Shown here piece after piece: positions 20,147 to 27,586 of a stretch of 64,000 nt of DNA. The stretch is from NCBI GenBank assembly GCA_001801025.1, contig MGWO01000007.1, positions 868,001-932,000 on the forward strand, read 5' to 3'. Position 1 is the first letter of the stretch. Each line of letters opens with the position of its first letter. Source of the stretch: Gallionellales bacterium GWA2_54_124. Its GTDB lineage: Bacteria > Pseudomonadota > Gammaproteobacteria > Burkholderiales > Gallionellaceae. Position numbers and translations under genes: made by a program. The notes under the pieces are model-generated. The model was not told where the DNA came from, ran no database searches, and saw only the letters and a list, made by a program, of their open reading frames with translations.

Positions 20147-20803
20147 ATGAGTAATTTGTTTTCTGTGAACTCCCCCGTCGTGGTCGGTACGCTGCTCTTG
20201 CTAATCCTGTTGTCGGTGGCTACCTGGTCGATTGCGCTGTTCAAGCTTTGGAAGCAAACGAAGGATCGCAAGCATAATCGTACTTTCCACGGCGCATTTT
20301 GGGCGGCGAGCAACTGGAGCGCGGCAGAAGGTGTGGCAGAAGGTGGTGAGGGCGATGTCGCATTGCTGGCCAAGGCCGGGTTTTCAGAGCTTCGTGCTTT
20401 GGGTTCGGATCGGCAGGATCTGATGCATACCGGTGCGCCGCAGGAAATTCTGGAGCGTCAGTTGCGGCAACAGGTAGAAAATATAAAACGTTACCACGAG
20501 CGGGGGTTGGCAGAACTTGCGACTATTGGTTCGACGGCACCCTTTGTGGGGCTGTTCGGTACGGTCTGGGGCATTATGCATGCGCTGCAAAGCATAGGGC
20601 AAAGCGGCGCGGCATCGCTCGATGTTGTGGCAGGCCCGATAGGCGAAGCGCTGATCGCCACCGCGATCGGTATTGCCACGGCATTGCCGGCTGTTCTGGC
20701 TTACAATTATTTTCTGCGCAATTTAAAGGTTCGCATCACAGAGCTGGAAAATTTCGCGCACGACTTTATGCGTCTGGCACTCAAGCATAATTTTAAGGGG
20801 TAG
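20147..20803 (+). CDS. exbB: ExbB/TolQ-family proton channel subunit
   Basis: This 218-residue inner-membrane protein has one helix near the N terminus (about 13-33) and two further helices (about 125-150 and 165-185). The conserved family segment GLAELATIGSTAPFVGLFGTVWGIM leads into the second helix, and the proteins end with a short basic tail. With ExbD it uses the proton gradient to energise TonB. AGAGGA lies nine bases before the ATG. It is followed after four bases by exbD. The tonB-like and receptor genes downstream make an outer-membrane transport role much more likely than the Tol-Pal role, because no tolA/tolB/pal genes are present. Confidence 0.9.
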   Translation: MSNLFSVNSPVVVGTLLLLILLSVATWSIALFKLWKQTKDRKHNRTFHGAFWAASNWSAAEGVAEGGEGDVALLAKAGFSELRALGSDRQDLMHTGAPQEILERQLRQQVENIKRYHERGLAELATIGSTAPFVGLFGTVWGIMHALQSIGQSGAASLDVVAGPIGEALIATAIGIATALPAVLAYNYFLRNLKVRITELENFAHDFMRLALKHNFKG

Positions 20804-20807
20804 TGAG

Positions 20808-21209
20808 ATGGCCGGTAATAGTTCAGATGGCGAAATGATGAGTGAAATCAACGTCACGCCGCTGGTCGATGTGATGCTGGTGTTGCTGGTGGTGTTTATT
20901 ATCACCGCGCCTTTGCTATCCCCTCAGTCGCTCAAGATTACGCTGCCCAAAACGGATGCGGTTCAACAAGCGGAAAAATTACAAAAAGTCAGTCTGGAAG
21001 TCGATGCGCGCGGCAATGTGTCCATGGATCACGCGCATGTGAGCGATGAAGGGTTAGCTGAGGCGTTGCGTGTGCGGGCGGTGGATCCGGCGTTTCAGTT
21101 GCAGATTGAGGCGGATAAGCTGGTGCCCTACGGACGCATTGCCGAATTGATGGCGCTGGCACAGCATGCGGGTGTGAGTAAATTGTCTTTTGTCACGTTA
21201 GCGAAGTAG
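20808..21209 (+). CDS. exbD: ExbD/TolR-family protein
   Basis: This 133-residue partner of ExbB has a short cytoplasmic N terminus containing MMSEINVTPLVDVMLVLLVVF, where the membrane aspartate (VDVML) is the proton-carrying residue. A periplasmic domain follows that ends VSKLSFVTLAK. It is separated from exbB by four bases. Together they should form the stator complex for the TonB encoded at 24315. Confidence 0.92.
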   Translation: MAGNSSDGEMMSEINVTPLVDVMLVLLVVFIITAPLLSPQSLKITLPKTDAVQQAEKLQKVSLEVDARGNVSMDHAHVSDEGLAEALRVRAVDPAFQLQIEADKLVPYGRIAELMALAQHAGVSKLSFVTLAK

Positions 21210-21313
21210 CCGAATTCGACGGTATTTTATTGACGATTGCAGTCTGAGTCAGGCAGGATGTAGGCTTCGCGGGTGTTTGATATTGTATGGCTTGTTAACG
21301 AATGGAGTGTGTT

Positions 21314-21760
21314 ATGAACAGAAGAGAACTGTTGTTGGGCGGTATGGCGCTAGCGGGGGCGGCTTTGGTGGGGAATGCAGAGGCGGCAGAGCACGATCAC
21401 ATGGCTCATGAACATCATCATGCATTACCTGCTAACGCAGCGTTGGCAAAATCGGCGGCCGATTGCATTCAAACCGGTGAAGTGTGCTTGAGTCACTGTC
21501 TGATATTGCTGGGAGAGGGTGAGAAAGAGATGGCGGCTTGCGCAAAAAGCGTCAGTCAGATGCTGGCGTTGTGCGGGGCATTGCAACAACTGGCGAATCA
21601 GAATTCGAAATTCTTGCCGAAATTGGCGGCGCTTGCGCAAGAGGCTTGCAATCAGTGCGAAGAAGCCTGTAAAAAACACGCTGAAAAACACCAAGAATGC
21701 AAAGCATGCGGCGAGAGCTGCGCTGCTTGCGCTAAGGAGTGCAAGAAGCTGGCCGTCTGA
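21314..21760 (+). CDS. Tat-exported Cys-rich four-helix-bundle protein (copper-storage Csp1-like)
   Basis: This 148-residue protein begins with a twin-arginine signal (NRRELLLGGMALAGAALVG), then a His/Met-rich linker (residues 25-37), then an alpha-helical domain with 13 cysteines at 51, 58, 62, 76, 87, 112, 115, 119, 129, 132, 136, 139 and 143. The spacings (CxxC, CxxxC) place the thiols on the inner faces of a helix bundle, as in the Csp copper-storage proteins. The start at 21314 has GGAG at six bases; the in-frame ATG at 21302 is the source of that GGAG. It sits between exbD and a probable copper receptor, so periplasmic storage or buffering of Cu(I) is the natural inference. A terminator follows. 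Confidence 0.88.
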   Translation: MNRRELLLGGMALAGAALVGNAEAAEHDHMAHEHHHALPANAALAKSAADCIQTGEVCLSHCLILLGEGEKEMAACAKSVSQMLALCGALQQLANQNSKFLPKLAALAQEACNQCEEACKKHAEKHQECKACGESCAACAKECKKLAV

Positions 21761-21782
21761 TTTAAAAAGTTATTTTTTTAGG

Positions 21783-21809
21783 CGGGCTGGATTTTCAGCC
21801 CGTTTTTTT
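21783..21809 (+). terminator. Rho-independent terminator after the csp-like gene
   Basis: A seven-bp stem (CGGGCTG pairing with CAGCCCG) with a six-base loop is followed by seven T residues. It separates the exbB-exbD-csp unit from the receptor gene. Confidence 0.9.
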
Positions 21810-21850
21810 ACGCCCTTTGTTTGAGTCACTGTGCTGGATTGTTGGTGTTG

Positions 21851-21890
21851 TGCGACAAAATGTCGCAGAGTGGTGCGACAAAATGCCGCA
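21851..21890. promoter_or_regulatory. Two dyad operators upstream of the TonB receptor
   Basis: Copy 2, TGCGACAAAATGTCGCA (21851-21867), is a perfect dyad with six-base arms and a five-base centre. Copy 3, TGCGACAAAATGCCGCA (21874-21890), has one mismatch. Their starts are 23 bases apart, about two helical turns, and copy 3 ends 60 bases before the receptor ATG. A possible -10 (TATACA at 21923) has no -35, which would suit an activator bound at these sites. I do not recognise the cognate regulator. Confidence 0.65.
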
Positions 21891-21950
21891 GGGGCGGCGA
21901 AAAAAATTTAAGTAAAATTGCGTATACATTAATTTTTACCAGGAAAATAT

Positions 21951-24164
21951 ATGCAATTGAAACGAATTACCCTTTGTGTTGCACTGGCATTCGCGCCGTC
22001 TGCCTTTGCAGCAGAATCAGCCGAGTTGCCTGACGTCGTCGTCACAGCAGAAAAGCTGAACCCGCTTCCTTCAAATACGGGGCTGGATAAAAGGGAATTG
22101 CAGCGTTTGCGCACGACGACCAGCGATACCGCCAGACTGCTCGATGGTCAGCCGGGTGTCAGCCTGTACGGTGCCGGCGGCGTATCCAGTCTGCCGGTTA
22201 TTCACGGCATGGCCGATGACCGCGTGCGCGTGAAAGTCGATGGCATGGATCTGATTTCCGCCTGTGCCAATCATATGAATTCACCTCTGTCGTATATTGA
22301 TCCTGCCAATGTCGGCAGCGTCAAGGTATTTGCCGGTATCACCCCGGTCAGTATCGGCGGGGATAGTATCGGCGGCACCATACAAGTGGATTCGGCGGCT
22401 GCCGAGTTTGCCCGCGCAGGAGAGGGGACTTTGCTCAAAGGGCAGGCAGGTGCTTTTTATCGCAGCAACAATGGGGCTCAAGGCGGTAACCTCTCGGCGA
22501 CGATTGCCGGTGAAAATCTCTCAATGCGCTATACCGGCTCGACGGCGACGGCTAAAAATTACACGGCAGGCGCTGATTTCAAGGCGGCGGGTGTGTCAAC
22601 AGGTACGCTTGCCAATGTCTACCTCGCGGGTAATGAGGTGGGATCTACACAATATAAATCGACCAACCATGCACTGGATTTTGGCTTTCGCCATGAAAAT
22701 CATTTGTTTGAGCTGAAACTCGGTCAGCAAAGCATCCCGTATCAGGGGTTTGTGAATCAGCGTATGGATATGCTGAAGAATGACAGTCAGCAGATCAATC
22801 TGAACTATACCGGGCAGTTCGCCTGGGGCGCATTGCAGGCGCGTGCCTATAACGAACACACGCAGCACTATATGAATTTCCTGGATGCGAAAACGAGCGC
22901 GATGAGCGTTGCCGGGATGCCGATGAATACTGACGGTAAGAATTCCGGATTCCTGATTAAGGGTGATGTGATTCTGTCGGAACGGGATGTTTTACGCGTT
23001 GGTGTCGAGTCTCAGCGCTATCGCATGAGCGACTGGTGGGCGCCGGTCGGTCCGATTTCGGGCATGATGCCGATGATGAATATGATGACCGGTGGCACTT
23101 TTCAGAATATTAACAATGGGCAGCGTGATCGCCTGGCTGTTTTTGGCGAATGGGAAGCGCGCTGGACGCCGCAATGGTTGTCTCAATTAGGCTTGCGTTC
23201 GGAGTCAGTGAAAATGGATACGGGTACGGTGCAGGGGTACAACACGATAGCCTATCCGGCTGCGAGTTATGCCGCCTTCAATGCGGCAAATCGTGCCAGC
23301 ACCGACAATAATATCGACATCACAGCGTTATCCCGCTACACGCCGGATGAACGCAAGACTTTCGAGTTCGGTTTTGCACAAAAGACCCGTTCGCCTAATC
23401 TGTATGAGCGTTTTGCATGGTCGACTAATAACTTTATGGCTATGTCCATGAATAACTGGGTCGGTGATGGCAACGCGTATGTCGGTAATCTTAATTTAAA
23501 ACCTGAAGTAGCACGAACTTTGAGCGGTTCTGCCAGCTGGCACGATGATAATGGTTTTGAAGTGAAGGTTGCGCCTTACTATACGCATGTGCAGAATTAT
23601 ATCGATGCCGCGCGTTGCCCTGTTGTTGCCGGAAGTGCTACTTGTACTGCAGTTAATATGACTGCAACGACGGGTTTTGTGAACTTGCAAATGGTCAATC
23701 AAAGTGCGCGTCTGTATGGCGCCGATATTTCGGCGCATCAGCCTATTGCTGAGGCAAGCGGTTACGGTAGTGTGGCCTTGAAAGGCGTGCTCAATTATGT
23801 GAACGGCAAGAACCTGACGACCGGAGATAATCTGTATCACATGATGCCGCTGAATGCCAAACTGGCCGTCGAGCAAAAACTGAATAACTGGACGAATGTC
23901 GTTGAGGCGCAGCTGGTCAGTGCTCACAGCACGGTTCAGGCAGTACGCAACGAACTGCAATCCGGGGGTTACAGTCTGCTTAATTTGCGCAGCAGTTATG
24001 AGTGGAAACAAGTGCGCTTCGATGCTGGGATCGATAATCTGTTTAACAGATTTTACGTTGATCCGCTGGGGGGAAGTTATCTGGGGCAGCGTACTATGGT
24101 TCCCGGTATCGGCGTACCCGGTATGGGCCGTTCGATTAATGCCGGTGTGACGGTGAAATTTTAA
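21951..24164 (+). CDS. TonB-dependent receptor, probable copper receptor (OprC-like)
   Basis: This is an outer-membrane 22-stranded-barrel receptor of 737 residues. It has a signal peptide (1-20, cleavage after AFA), a plug domain (about 25-150, with LDGQPGVSLYGAGGVSSLPVIHGM and GGDSIGGTIQV), a barrel, and a C-terminal strand ending VKF. Cys105-Ala-Asn-His-Met109 in the plug matches a CxxxM site, and His306-Tyr-Met308 in the barrel matches HxM. These are the two halves of the copper site described for Pseudomonas OprC. Met-rich loops (residues 371-379 and around FMAMSMNNW) add likely soft-metal ligands. It follows a csp-like gene and precedes tonB. Copper, as Cu(I) or Cu(II), is the inferred substrate. 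Confidence 0.88.
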   Translation: MQLKRITLCVALAFAPSAFAAESAELPDVVVTAEKLNPLPSNTGLDKRELQRLRTTTSDTARLLDGQPGVSLYGAGGVSSLPVIHGMADDRVRVKVDGMDLISACANHMNSPLSYIDPANVGSVKVFAGITPVSIGGDSIGGTIQVDSAAAEFARAGEGTLLKGQAGAFYRSNNGAQGGNLSATIAGENLSMRYTGSTATAKNYTAGADFKAAGVSTGTLANVYLAGNEVGSTQYKSTNHALDFGFRHENHLFELKLGQQSIPYQGFVNQRMDMLKNDSQQINLNYTGQFAWGALQARAYNEHTQHYMNFLDAKTSAMSVAGMPMNTDGKNSGFLIKGDVILSERDVLRVGVESQRYRMSDWWAPVGPISGMMPMMNMMTGGTFQNINNGQRDRLAVFGEWEARWTPQWLSQLGLRSESVKMDTGTVQGYNTIAYPAASYAAFNAANRASTDNNIDITALSRYTPDERKTFEFGFAQKTRSPNLYERFAWSTNNFMAMSMNNWVGDGNAYVGNLNLKPEVARTLSGSASWHDDNGFEVKVAPYYTHVQNYIDAARCPVVAGSATCTAVNMTATTGFVNLQMVNQSARLYGADISAHQPIAEASGYGSVALKGVLNYVNGKNLTTGDNLYHMMPLNAKLAVEQKLNNWTNVVEAQLVSAHSTVQAVRNELQSGGYSLLNLRSSYEWKQVRFDAGIDNLFNRFYVDPLGGSYLGQRTMVPGIGVPGMGRSINAGVTVKF

Positions 24165-24184
24165 GGTTGCTCGTCAGCCAATAA

Positions 24185-24206
24185 AAAGCCGCCTTCGGGC
24201 GGTTTT
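24185..24206 (+). terminator. Rho-independent terminator after the TonB receptor
   Basis: AAAGCCGCC and GGCGGTTTT pair around a TTCG tetraloop, followed by further T residues. Confidence 0.9.
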
Positions 24207-24314
24207 TTATTGGCTGCAGGATATGATCGATGCGCTCGTCTCAATCGATACAAAATAAAGCGCGACGGCTAAACAGTCGGTAAAATCCGCAGTTCATTTC
24301 AAGAGTAACTTTGC

Positions 24315-24974
24315 ATGCCGCCATTCATCACTGCCTTGCCCGAGATTCGATACGCTGAGCGTATCTGCGTCGTCGCACTAGTTGTGGTGATTCATACCGG
24401 CGTGATTGGCATCTGGCTGATGCAGCCCGCGCCTCCCAGAGTGGTGGTGGTGAGTGAGATGTCGGTGTCTGTGTTGACCGATGTTCATCCTCTGCCAGCG
24501 GTTCAACCTGTCATGCCGTCATTACCTGCCCGAACGGAACCTCACAGAACTGAACCTGTCCGCGTGCCGGTGATTATAAAGTCAGAGCCTCACGTGGCAG
24601 AGCCTGTCGTAGCCCCGGTAGCGACGCCGGCGATCACAAGTAGTCCGCCTGTGGCGCAGGTAGTTGCTGCTCCGCTCAACGATACAGAACCTGATTACAA
24701 GGCCTCCTATCTCAATAATCCCCGGCCGAATTATCCTGCCGTGGCGCAACGCATGGGGTGGCAGGGGCGGGTGTTGCTGCGTGTTGAAGTGCTGAGCGAG
24801 GGCGCTTGCGGGGAGGTCAGTGTTTTGCGCAGTAGCGGTCACGAGCTGTTGGACAATGCCGCGATGTATGCTGTCAAAAGCTGGCGATTTGTGCCGGCGC
24901 GTCATGCAGGACAATCGGTTACGCAGTGGTTTAGCGTGCCGATTGTTTTTGCGCTGGAGCGCGGCGGAGAATAG
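24315..24974 (+). CDS. tonB: TonB-family energy transducer
   Basis: This 219-residue protein has an N-terminal membrane helix (about 18-38), a proline-rich periplasmic spacer (about 50-125, with many Pro, Val and Glu residues), and a C-terminal TonB domain. That domain begins NNPRPNYPAVAQRMGWQG and continues through GEVSVLRSSGHELLDNAA. It would link ExbB/ExbD at 20147-21209 to receptors such as the one immediately upstream. A terminator separates it from the receptor, so it may have its own promoter in the 150-base spacer. Confidence 0.9.
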   Translation: MPPFITALPEIRYAERICVVALVVVIHTGVIGIWLMQPAPPRVVVVSEMSVSVLTDVHPLPAVQPVMPSLPARTEPHRTEPVRVPVIIKSEPHVAEPVVAPVATPAITSSPPVAQVVAAPLNDTEPDYKASYLNNPRPNYPAVAQRMGWQGRVLLRVEVLSEGACGEVSVLRSSGHELLDNAAMYAVKSWRFVPARHAGQSVTQWFSVPIVFALERGGE

Positions 24975-25010
24975 CTTTGATGCATCAATGAAGTTTTGAC
25001 AGACAGGAAT

Positions 25011-25041
25011 AAAAAAAGCACGCATAAAGCGTGCTTTTTTT
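25011..25041. terminator. Bidirectional terminator between tonB and rhlE
   Basis: The stem GCACGC pairs with GCGTGC around ATAAA, flanked by seven A residues on the left and seven T residues on the right. It can therefore stop transcription in both directions. Confidence 0.92.
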
Positions 25042-25059
25042 ATTCCTTAACCAGCGAGA

Positions 25060-26607
25060 TTACTTGTTGCCGCCGCGATTACCGAAGCTTGGGCGGTTGT
25101 TGCCGCCGAAACCAGGACGATCACCGCCGTCGCGACGCGGAGCGCTGTTGCCGCGAGGTGCATTGCCGAAGCTGCGTTCCTGGCTGCGCGGTTGCTGAGT
25201 TTGTCCGCCGAAAGCAGGACGGGCCTGACCGCCGAAACCAGCGCCTTCATTGCGAGCCGGATGGCTGTGACGGCTATCTGGTGCGCTGTGATGGAAGCCT
25301 GCCCCGCCGTTGTTTCCGTTGCCGGCAAAGGCCGAGCTGCGATTACCGCCGCCGAAACCGCTACCGCGGTTGCCGTTGTAGCCGCCACCGTTACCGCCGC
25401 CGAAACCACCGCTACGCGGGCCGCCGTTGCCGCGAGGACGATCAGAAGAAGGGCCGCCAGTGCGCAGCTTGTACTTAGGCTCCAGACCTTCGATGGTGTG
25501 CATCTTGATGCTTTGTTCGGTGTAACGTTCGATACGCTTCAACAACTGCGCATCGCGGTTAGAGGCGAACGAGATCGCAATGCCTGTTGAGCCGCCGCGA
25601 CCGGTACGACCGATACGGTGTACATAATCTTCAGCGAACTTAGGCAGATCGAAGTTGATCACGTGTGAGATGCCACGAACGTCCAGACCGCGAGCCGCCA
25701 CGTCGGTTGCAACCAGAATACGCACATTACCGTTGCGCATGTTGAGCAGAGTGCGATTGCGTTCGCGCTGGCTCATGTCGCCGTGCAAAGCAGCAACTGA
25801 ATGGCCCTGAGCTGAGAGTTGATCGGCCAGGCCGTCCGCATCGCGCTTGGTTGCAGTGAAAACGAGAGCCTGATTGACTTCGGTATCGGTCAGCAGATGG
25901 CTCAGCATCTTGTTTTTGTGGGCAACGTCATCAGCAAACATCATGCGTTGTTCGATATTTTCGTGCTTGTCTTTAGCGGCTGAGACATTGATACGCTTAG
26001 GTGTCTTGAGCAGGCGGGACGCCAGATTGCCAACAACGCCTTCCAGTGTTGCCGAGAACAGCAATGTCTGGCGTGTTGCCGGTGTTGCAGCAGCGATGCG
26101 TTCTACATCGTCCACGAAACCCATGTCCAGCATGCGATCGGCTTCATCCAGAATCAGCATTTCCAGACGCGAGAAATCGATACGGCCGCGTTCCAGATGG
26201 TCGATCAGGCGGCCTGGTGTTGCAACCAGAATGTCCACATGGCTTGAGAGCAAGCGGTTTTGTACAGGGTATGGCATGCCGCCCAGAATGCTGATGATCT
26301 TGAAGCGCATGTTTTTGCCGTACTTGGTCGCAGCGTCACAAACCTGTTGTGCCAGTTCGCGAGTTGGAGTCAATACCAGTACGCGCGGGCCTTTGCCCGG
26401 CATCGCGGAGGGCGTTGCCAGACGGTTCAGTGCCGGAAGAATAAAGGCTGCGGTCTTGCCGCTACCTGTTTGAGCCGACGCCATCAGGTCGTGGCCTTCG
26501 ATGATTTCAGGGATGGCTTGTTCCTGAATCGGGGTAGGCTGGGTGTAACCTGTTTCAGCGATGGCCTTCAGGATGGATGGGTTTAAATTCAGTTCTTCAA
26601 ATGTCAT
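25060..26607 (-). CDS. rhlE: DEAD-box ATP-dependent RNA helicase, RhlE type
   Basis: This 515-residue RNA helicase remodels RNA duplexes in ribosome assembly or mRNA decay. Core motifs are present in order: Q motif (TQPTPIQEQAIP), motif I (AQTGSGKT, 45-52), DEAD (LDEADRMLDMGF), SAT (FSATLE), and HRIGRTGR. From about residue 390 the tail is a low-complexity Gly/Asn/Arg/Ser region with many RGG-like and GFGG segments, typical of RNA-binding extensions in RhlE and cold-induced helicases. The ATG has AAAGGAAT upstream. A long leader of about 300 bases precedes it. Confidence 0.95.
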   Translation of the reverse strand: MTFEELNLNPSILKAIAETGYTQPTPIQEQAIPEIIEGHDLMASAQTGSGKTAAFILPALNRLATPSAMPGKGPRVLVLTPTRELAQQVCDAATKYGKNMRFKIISILGGMPYPVQNRLLSSHVDILVATPGRLIDHLERGRIDFSRLEMLILDEADRMLDMGFVDDVERIAAATPATRQTLLFSATLEGVVGNLASRLLKTPKRINVSAAKDKHENIEQRMMFADDVAHKNKMLSHLLTDTEVNQALVFTATKRDADGLADQLSAQGHSVAALHGDMSQRERNRTLLNMRNGNVRILVATDVAARGLDVRGISHVINFDLPKFAEDYVHRIGRTGRGGSTGIAISFASNRDAQLLKRIERYTEQSIKMHTIEGLEPKYKLRTGGPSSDRPRGNGGPRSGGFGGGNGGGYNGNRGSGFGGGNRSSAFAGNGNNGGAGFHHSAPDSRHSHPARNEGAGFGGQARPAFGGQTQQPRSQERSFGNAPRGNSAPRRDGGDRPGFGGNNRPSFGNRGGNK

Positions 26608-26926
26608 GTTAATTCCTTTTAATCAAAGGGAATCCGCGTCGCAATGCGCTGATGAATCGCATCCGCATAGAGCTCGGACGCCGAATCAAAAACGGCATGG
26701 TGAACGTTAGTCGTTCCCTATGGTAAACGCAGGCGAGAGCTACCCGAATAGGGGTAGAGAGTTAACCGGCGCAAAAAACATCGTTGCTAACCGGGAAACC
26801 CTGAAAATCCGTTAAAAACGAATTTTTGTAGAGTTCTTTAGACAGGTGTGCTGATTTCAGTACACGAGAGGTAGGTCGGAAACGATGAGCTAATGCCGCA
26901 TAGGCTGCGGCAAGGTGCGCATTATA
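26608..26926 (-). promoter_or_regulatory. Promoter and long 5' leader of rhlE
   Basis: This 380-base gene-free stretch (26608-26987) holds a perfect minus-strand TATAAT (26926-26921, weak -35), which would give a transcript leader of about 305 bases. The leader has several short inverted repeats, for example around ACCCCTATTCGGGTAG and in the CGTTCCCTATGG region, and no credible open frame. Long leaders on DEAD-box helicase mRNAs often mediate cold or autogenous control; that role here is inference. Confidence 0.5.
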
Positions 26927-26987
26927 CGCAAGCGCTAAATAAAAGCCAGTTAATTTTTAAACGGGGTTGTTTTCAGTAAAGCGCGAC

Positions 26988-27488
26988 TTATCCCAGACGT
27001 TTGATTTGAAGACCATCGCGCCATTGTGCGACTTTGTCCGGATAGGACATTGCGGCGTGTGCCGGGCTGCTGGAGGGTAAGCGTACGAGGTATATTTCAC
27101 GGGGCTTTAGCATCACCTGTCTGAGAAAAAGTTTTTCGGCCATCGCACCGTTAAAGCACAGCTGTTCGATATGCGAATGAGACTGGAAAAAAGACGCGAA
27201 ATCATTCGCACGGATGGCACTGATGTCAGCGTCCAGGCTGCCGGGGCGATGGCATGAAGCCAGTACATCCCAGACCGCGATGCCTGATGACTTGAGTATG
27301 TCGGTTCGCGTCTGATAGGGCAGCGTGGGATTTGCACCGAACAGCTCGCCCATGATCGGCCAGAAGGCGTTGCGCGGATGGGCATAGTACTGGTTTTTTC
27401 TGAGCGATTCGACGCCCGGCATGCTACCCAGAATCAGCAGGCGTGCATCCGGATTTTCGATGGGAGGGAAGCCGGTGATTTGTTTCAT
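26988..27488 (-). CDS. DNA-deoxyinosine glycosylase (uracil-DNA glycosylase superfamily)
   Basis: This 166-residue base-excision repair enzyme removes hypoxanthine, and possibly other deaminated bases, from DNA. It carries the superfamily motif 1 LILGSMPGVESL (near residues 18-29) and the C-terminal motif LPSSSPAHA, with an NAFWPIMGELFG segment between, as in the family-6 (HDG) enzymes. It lacks the GQDPYH of classical Ung, which is encoded separately at 29091. The gene is divergent from the CYTH/CHAD gene and begins at an ATG with about 100 bases of spacer. Confidence 0.85.
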   Translation of the reverse strand: MKQITGFPPIENPDARLLILGSMPGVESLRKNQYYAHPRNAFWPIMGELFGANPTLPYQTRTDILKSSGIAVWDVLASCHRPGSLDADISAIRANDFASFFQSHSHIEQLCFNGAMAEKLFLRQVMLKPREIYLVRLPSSSPAHAAMSYPDKVAQWRDGLQIKRLG

Positions 27489-27586
27489 GGGCGCCAGTGT
27501 ATTATCAGTCCGATGATTATAACCATGATTAGCTGCGCGGGATCGGACGGCCTGCTATAGTAGACGAATCTTGCCTTGAGGTATCT

